Positions 57,964 to 64,000 of a DNA stretch of 64,000 nucleotides are shown piece after piece (position 1 is the stretch's first letter; the number at the start of each line of letters is the position of its first letter). The notes under the pieces are model-generated. The model was not told where the DNA came from, did no database searches, and saw only the letters and a list, made by a program, of their open reading frames with translations. The position numbers and the translations under genes were made by a program. Origin of the DNA: Stromatinia cepivora (Eukaryota > Ascomycota > Leotiomycetes > Helotiales > Sclerotiniaceae); NCBI GenBank assembly GCA_014898415.1, contig RCTD01000012.1:620001-684000 (forward strand). Direction: 5' to 3'.

Positions 57964-59513
57964 TTAATTCCCAATTACCATAATCAGAAGTATAATACTC
58001 CCAATCAACAAAACAGCTGTGGTAATAAGCACAGCTCCGCGATGGATCCATCCAAGGTTTTCATTTCGACATGCCATGCAAATTAATCCACCAGCAGCCA
58101 GACAAAATCCCAACAACGCACCCATGAGTGCGGCCAAGTCAACCTCCGTCCTCAATTTGTGTCGTCCTGTTGCAAGGAGAAGTGTGGATGCGGCTTCAGA
58201 GAATGCTGAAAAGAAAAAGCAAGCAATCATTGTAAATAACAGAGTTTGTTCTTGGAATCGACTCAATCTTTGATCGGCTACGCTGGGAAAGGTAGCATAA
58301 TGCGCTACATATCCGCGTGGGAAATCCGCCGAGGAAGCATATGCTTCTTCATCTACATCAGTTACTGAACCACTGGTTGTTCCGTTCGGACTTTGCCGAA
58401 AGTAACCCCCATCCCGATCTCCCAATAGTGGCTCTCGTTCGCGATTTCGTGATGATCGATGGGGTGTAAACCAGTATTTGACCTTCTCCATTCCTTGCTT
58501 TGTTCGTCTAATCGCACTTGCAACAACTTCTGCGCCAGGAAATGTCATTTCCGCATTCGGGTCCGCGTATATGTAATATGGTTCGTCTTGGTCGACATCG
58601 CTCCCGTTATCGTATTCGTTCCAATATGTTTGTCGAGGTGGCGATCGTCGTTGTGTGTGCGTTGGAGCACGGTTGAGACTTTCCCTTATTGAACCCATAC
58701 TTGGAGTAGACGGCCCACTGGTTACGGGAGTAGAAGCTCGGATAAGGGTGATGAGATCGTTGTATTGAGACTGTAGCCGAACGAAATCTTGCCTCGTGAA
58801 GCTTTTTGGATCTCCTAATATCTCTGATTCGAATCGTTCCTTAAGGGTTCGAGATCCGGTCCATTTCTAATGACGTCAGATGGATTCTTGTATTCTTGGT
58901 ATTATATGTAATTGTCCTTACCGTATATTTTTTCAATAACTTATAGAATGCGACACGTTGTGCTTCAACAAATCGATCCAATTTCGCAAGATCATCTCCA
59001 CAGCTTTCAATCTGAGTAGAGTATTTGGAGAATTTGTTCATCCTCTTCCTCGTCATCTGCCCACTGTTGCTTTCTGCACATCTCGCAAGTAATCGGAGGA
59101 CAATGCTCGATAAATATTCTGTTATCCAATTAATGTCGACCATTTGAAGATCCAACTCAGCCTATACTCACGTAGTCTGCGACCAATTTCCTCACTCTTG
59201 CTCTTTACAAACAGCTCAACCCGATCATGTTGGTTGGATAACTCCGTATAGAATTCATTCTCGAATGCGACCAAAGCAGTATCGACATGACCTGGAATAG
59301 CAATTGATTTCCCCGAGTCCCTCGTAGTATTGTGTTTTATCGAATTCTTCAATTCATCATAATCGAGGTTGTCTAATTGCAGAGTGAGAAAGTTGTTTGT
59401 CAGTATTTGCGTCATAACATTTCGGTATCACACCAATAAGAAGGAAATGTCTCAGACTCACATGGTGCCCATTGTGGCACAGAGTCCGACTGAAATTGCT
59501 GACCGAACTTCAT
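57964..59513 (-). CDS. SPX-domain membrane protein (4 exons)
   Basis: Exons 59513-59462, 59372-59172, 59118-58922 and 58866-57964 give 450 residues. SPX domains bind inositol polyphosphates and report phosphate status. MKFGQQFQSDSVPQWAPYNL with NLDYDELKNSIK is the canonical N-terminal SPX motif, restored exactly by splicing intron 1 (89 bases, GTGAGT). The rest of the SPX helices follow (ALVAFENEFYTEL, RRLQYLSSIVLRLLAR, KFSKYSTQIESC, FVEAQRVAFYKLLKKYTKW). The middle is Ser/Arg-rich and disordered. Three hydrophobic spans end the protein (about 356-378, 393-414, 426-449), an arrangement like the membrane part of VTC-type proteins but with no polymerase domain. It likely sits in the vacuole or another inner membrane and links phosphate sensing to a membrane process. 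Introns 2 and 3 are 53 and 55 bases. Confidence 0.9.
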
Positions 59514-62500
59514 TCCCAAATGTTCTTTTGTAAAAGATACTTGAGCAATCGTTTCTTTCTATAGCAAATCCGAGGTAGTTAGTTTGTTCCCTTTGTTTCG
59601 GTCCAGCAACCTTCATGTGCGGGTAACGGCGGTCTTGGTGGATCTTTTGGAAATTTGATACGCAATAATATCCGCAATTGCAAAAACCAGGTGGAGGATA
59701 CTGAGGATAAGTGGATATGGAATTTCAGACCCAGCAGTGCGATCCGGCGAGCAATGCTTTCGGTAAAAATTTATGAGAGGAAATGAAGACAAATAGGATG
59801 ATAACCTTCTTGAAGTTTTCGAAAGCTAGTGCCAAGTTGTTAAAGGGGGGGGCTAAATACAGTAACTGAAGCAAAAGCAACACAGCGAAGGTCGAGTCCT
59901 GCTTTGATAAAAGTATGGTATGAGCGGTCTGGACGTGCAAGTGTGATGCGATAATTCTTCAAAGGCTTTTGAAACTTTAGATACTTAAACTCATTCACAA
60001 GAAGATACGGAACGGACGATTTTTTTTTAGCGTTAGCTGCTACGGGTAGCAAAGATTGTGATAAAACTACTGTACAGGAATAATGGTGTTGGGGATTGCG
60101 GAACTTTTATGATATGTTCGACGGTAATACGAACCTACGAGGATCTGGATTCTTCTGAAAAAAATCTGGAACTATAGAATTCCGCCATCGATGGTCTCTC
60201 CTGCTCGTTTGGTTTCCTTTCCGTTATTTTTTTATGGTATCCTTCTTAGTTCTCTGCTATAAGATGCCTGATGGCTGCAATTGTGTCAACGGTGTGCATG
60301 CATATGAAGGGTCTCGCATGGGCTTGGTTTCAATTTGATATCTTGATTGGCGCAGATATTGATTAAGTTTAAGGACCGAGATGCAGCAAGTGGTGGGTAG
60401 AAATTTGGAAATGTGGGTGTATGGAGTAGTGGAGCAAAGATAATTGCAAGGTCTAAAAGCAAGGATCTTTTTCGTGATTACTATCAACTGATGTATATTA
60501 TACAGCATAGAGAGAAGTTCGATGATGTTCAATGTCGTGTTACTATGGATGGTGGAATGAGAGTGGTCAAACCAATTGGACGATATTGTTGAAGAGATAT
60601 AACTACCGGCAGATACTCCTCACCTCGCAGAGTGAAGGAGGAAATCTTTGTATTTTTACAAAACTTTATTATCAATGACCAATGAGGTCAAATGTTATTA
60701 CGATTGCAAAAACTTAGTTGATCGATACACAAGGTACGTACCTACCTAGTTCAATGTTGGTTGGAAGTTTACCAGAATCTGCGAAGAAACTAGTAGGGTA
60801 GGTATCTGATACCTGCAACATCGAGGGGTAATTAGAGATTTAGATTCTGCACCTGCACAGGCATATTTGGCCGACATGAGAGAACCATTTTCGCAACATC
60901 GTGCTGTGCAGTGTTTACTACCTTCCCAAGTAAGCATCAATTCATATATTATTGCCGTCGACAGATGAAATAGATACGAGATAGAAAACGTCTGGATCGA
61001 GGCTTGCCGGATATCTGATCTCAGACCTATCGTAGGCATTCTTTCCAACCCTCCTCGCATACCGAGGAATGGCACTCTCAATTTTCCCCGGCTCAATTAA
61101 ATTTTAGGTTCGATTTTTCATGTGAAACATTATTATCATCAGATCTTTCCGTAGAGATTGACTTTTTCAAGGTTCGATAAGGCCAGAATCGAGATGTGCC
61201 GGTATGAAATATTTCTATCATTGGTGAAGACATAAATACATGCATGTGTAGTCCGTATATGTATATGCAAATGCGAATGCTTTCAAAACAGGCCAGTGGC
61301 CCCGAGTCACAAGTGAATAAGCCCTCTCGAGGAGTATCTACATTTGTTGGAATGGTAGTGACTTTCTTTTGCTCAAATACATACAATGAACTGAATTCTT
61401 ACTATAAGAAACTTTGCGAATAGTAAGTCCTTTCGAATGAGTTCCACGTTCCTAAATACATCTCGGTTTGTACCTGTACTCTTTAGATGACCCTAGAAGA
61501 TGACCCTAGAAGAGTCTATTACAACATCGTCGGATTGTTTCCGACCATCAAGATGTTGTTCATCCTAGCTGCCCCTCATGTTCAGGATTTACGATTACCC
61601 CTCTATAAATATGATTGTGATATCATCTGAAGTTGTGGAACATTTCGGTATATAAGGGAAAGTCCGATAGCATACCAAATTTGGTGATGATTTGGAGAAG
61701 ACGACGTTACCTCCTTCTTCTGCTCGGAGGGTTACTCCGAGCCCCCGCACCTAAAAAGAGGAGATGATATGAAATTGAATACACATGAAGTCATAAGATT
61801 GACAAATTCCCATAGAGCAATATCTAGATGGTGGTGTTTCCACGTATCGAACCCCCACACTTTTATACTCCAAGCCATGAAGAATTGACCTTTCCCTTGG
61901 TGTTGCGTTGGATGGCTATATGAATGAAATGCCTTTCTTTCCGGCGATATGCATGTCCAAGCCTTGAAGTTCTCGTCTCAAATGCCGTTGTCGATGTTGC
62001 ACAATTGATAAACCTAGAAGCAGTAATAGCCCACGCGAGTAAAGTTCAAAATTTCAGCCTTGTGTATGCTATCATACTCTACCGGCAAGTACATGTGTGA
62101 CCGACCTTCATGAACACAAACCGTTATACTACAGTGATGCATAACCAACCACTATATCGAGATGATTGTGATAAAGTATCCGATTTCGCGGGCAACGTCG
62201 GGCACGATAAACGGCTAACAGGGGGTTGGTGTTGATGTCGTGGGTGCGGTGCAACCCAGAGAACAGGGTACGCAAGTTTTTGCACATTTTCAGCTGACTG
62301 AAATGCAGTAGATATGCCAAAAAATGCTACGATTGACATGTTCAATCGTGAAATGAACCTCCATCAGGAAGCTCCTGATAAGATAACATGCCTTGTGAAT
62401 CAACTTTGATGTTTGTACTTTCAGTTCGATCAATCACTTGATTGCGAAGGTGTATGGCTGAGGATGATAATATAGCTTCAGGGAGAACCGGAGCTAAAAA

Positions 62501-62667
62501 TATCAAGAAAGAAATCAAGAAAGAAAGAAAAGATCTTCAAAAAGTAAGCCATCATGAAGGTATCTAATACATATCACGTGGTGGTTATCGTAAAATGCGC
62601 TAGTCTTATCGCTGTGCTTCGAGTAAAAAAAATTCAAAATTGTCAAACGGAGAAAAGTTGAGGGTCA
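59514..62667. promoter_or_regulatory. Divergent intergenic region of the SPX gene and MPP10
   Basis: No recognised gene in 3.1 kb. It holds promoters for both neighbours. CACGTG (62575-62580) lies about 90 bases before the MPP10 ATG, and an A-rich AAAAAAAATTC (about 62625-62636) resembles the RRPE element of ribosome-biogenesis promoters. An ATG at 62454 opens a 37-codon Lys/Glu-rich frame ending at 62567. A perfect 8-bp hairpin is at 61722-61742. Frames at 60746-61386 (minus) have no recognised motif. Confidence 0.45.
61722..61742. other. Perfect 8-bp GC-rich hairpin
   Basis: GCTCGGAG, loop GGTTA, CTCCGAGC. It lies about 65 bases downstream of TATATAAGGG (61649-61658). It may be part of a small transcript or a protein-binding palindrome; nothing else supports a function. 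Confidence 0.35.
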
Positions 62668-64000
62668 ATGATGGCGACGACAAGCAGCATTACATCCTCG
62701 ACAACATCAACTTCACACACCATGACTGCTTCCCCACCGGTTAAAGTTTCCGCTACTATATCTACCCAAAATGGCACAAATGTACCAAGTTCAATTGAGG
62801 ATTTAGTATCTGCGCTTACTCCGACCAATCGACATACTTTCATTGCGCCTTCGTCGAAATTACCTAATGCGAGTTTGGAATATGCAAAAGAAACATTGGA
62901 TAGATTTGCGGGAAAGTTAGGAGATGAACAAGCTAAAAGATTGAAAGAGCAGAGGAAAAAGAGGAAGAGAGGTGAGAGGGATGAGGCTGCAGGAGAAGTG
63001 CTGAAGATTAGGAAAATACATACTCAAGGGTTTGAGGTTCAGCAAGTTTGGGAACAGGCTAAGAGGGTTATTGATGCACTGAAAGGAGATGCTGAAAGAG
63101 CTCTCGAGGAGCTTGGAATTGGTAGGGATGAGAGTGAAGAAAGTGAAAACGAAGAAGAGGGTAATTCTGATATGATGAAGTTTGATGAAGATGGATTCGA
63201 AATTGGCTCGGATAATGAGAGCAAGGAAGGGGACGAGGACCTCGAAGATATGGAAGAGGAATTTCACACCGATGAAGAGGATGAAATGGACGGTCAGGAC
63301 GATGGGGAGGCTTTCGAAGGATTTGGAGAAGAAGAAGATGAGGAAGACGATGAGGATGAAGATGATGACGAAGCTGGAGTTTTCGTGGAGGATCCAAATA
63401 AACTTAACGATGGTTTTTTCTCAATCGACGACTTCAATAAACAAACAGAATTTCTCGAAAGACAGGATGCTGCAGCAGATCCTTTTACTGGAGAAGCAAG
63501 TGACGAAGAAGATATTGATTGGGGTGCCGATCCAATGTCTATGCCAGTTAAAGCAGATAAAAGCTCCAAACGTGCGAAAGCTATGGATGTCTCAGACGGA
63601 GAGGATGACGAAGAAGAAGACGGACCTACATTTGGTAATATGGATTTGAATGCACCAGAAGGAGATAGTGAGGATGATGATGATATGGATTTAGACGAAG
63701 CTGATGATAACACGAATGATATTCTCTACAAAGATTTCTTTGAACCTCCACCGAGAAAAATAGGCAAAGGAGAAAGGCAAGCAAAATACCTTGAAAGACA
63801 AGCCAAAAAAGCCAAATCAGCACCCGAAGAAGATGCAGCTGCAATGGAGCGAGCTATGGCTGACGTCCGACGCGATCTATTTGACGATGAAGATGATGCC
63901 AATTCTGAAGATGCCCTGTCGGATCTCGACCCTGCAGATCCTAAGTCCCGTCGCTCAGCCCACGAACGTCGCCAAGCTAAAATTAGCGAGGAGATTCGTC
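62668..64000 (+). CDS. MPP10: U3 small nucleolar ribonucleoprotein MPP10 (5' part, runs off the edge)
   Basis: MPP10 is part of the IMP3-IMP4-MPP10 complex of the small-subunit processome and is needed for 18S rRNA maturation in the nucleolus. The frame is open from ATG 62668 to the window end, 444 codons, with no intron needed. Residues early on include SALTPTNRHTFIAPSSKL. Then come a Lys/Arg-rich block, several very acidic stretches (for example EEEDEEDDEDEDDDE), the conserved NDILYKDFFEPPPRK motif near residue 350, and SAHERRQAKISEEIR at the edge, all typical of the family. Two ATGs are adjacent (62668 and 62671); the first is used here. The C-terminal third is missing from the window. CACGTG and an A-rich element lie upstream. 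Confidence 0.93.
   Translation, partial: MMATTSSITSSTTSTSHTMTASPPVKVSATISTQNGTNVPSSIEDLVSALTPTNRHTFIAPSSKLPNASLEYAKETLDRFAGKLGDEQAKRLKEQRKKRKRGERDEAAGEVLKIRKIHTQGFEVQQVWEQAKRVIDALKGDAERALEELGIGRDESEESENEEEGNSDMMKFDEDGFEIGSDNESKEGDEDLEDMEEEFHTDEEDEMDGQDDGEAFEGFGEEEDEEDDEDEDDDEAGVFVEDPNKLNDGFFSIDDFNKQTEFLERQDAAADPFTGEASDEEDIDWGADPMSMPVKADKSSKRAKAMDVSDGEDDEEEDGPTFGNMDLNAPEGDSEDDDDMDLDEADDNTNDILYKDFFEPPPRKIGKGERQAKYLERQAKKAKSAPEEDAAAMERAMADVRRDLFDDEDDANSEDALSDLDPADPKSRRSAHERRQAKISEEIR

Noticed and set aside
63294..63713. Ser-rich minus-strand frame of 139 codons
   Set aside because: It is the antisense of the acidic GAA/GAT-rich stretches of MPP10.

Overview
This window looks like nuclear DNA of a filamentous ascomycete (Pezizomycotina). 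Genes are split by short introns (49-89 bases) with GTRAGT-like donors and CTNAC-like branch sites. The gene content is fungal: a HET-domain gene, a Zn2Cys6 regulator, a DUF3176 membrane protein and CCZ1. A Leotiomycete such as Botrytis or Sclerotinia is my guess from overall style; no search could be run.

Only eight substantially complete protein genes and one running off the right edge are convincing, so the window is gene-poor. From left to right: the last codons of an unknown gene; a DUF3176 membrane protein (699-2702); a frameshifted alpha/beta-hydrolase relic; a 4 kb zone (4.0-7.8 kb) with six tRNA-like loci, three of them related and carrying long, strongly folded introns; a GMC-oxidoreductase relic; a SprT-like metalloprotease gene (10989-11747) followed by 2 kb of decayed ~64-base tandem repeat; the divergent pair FMT1 (mitochondrial Met-tRNA formyltransferase, minus) and CCZ1 (vacuolar fusion factor, plus); and a secreted Ser/Thr-rich protein with a double-psi beta-barrel domain (minus, to 21069).

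A gene desert of about 13.5 kb follows, with an AT-rich degenerate repeat island at 30.2-30.8 kb. It ends at a minus-strand gene (34576-36883) that fuses a Zn2Cys6 DNA-binding domain to a maltose-acetyltransferase-like hexapeptide enzyme. A second desert (36.9-50.6 kb) holds microsatellites, a hairpin and a 271-base terminal-inverted-repeat element. Then comes a four-exon minus-strand gene (50634-54700) fusing a protein kinase domain to a HET domain, a GGGTA-rich repeat element, a four-exon SPX-domain membrane protein (57964-59513), and the 5' part of MPP10, a U3 snoRNP component (from 62668).

The genes do not form one pathway. The three items most worth following up are the kinase-HET fusion (a plausible allorecognition or cell-death gene), the tRNA-like cluster with structured introns and stop-codon anticodons, and the ~64-base decayed satellite next to the SprT gene. 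All splice models are mine, made by reading frames and splice motifs; each gives an exact multiple of three.
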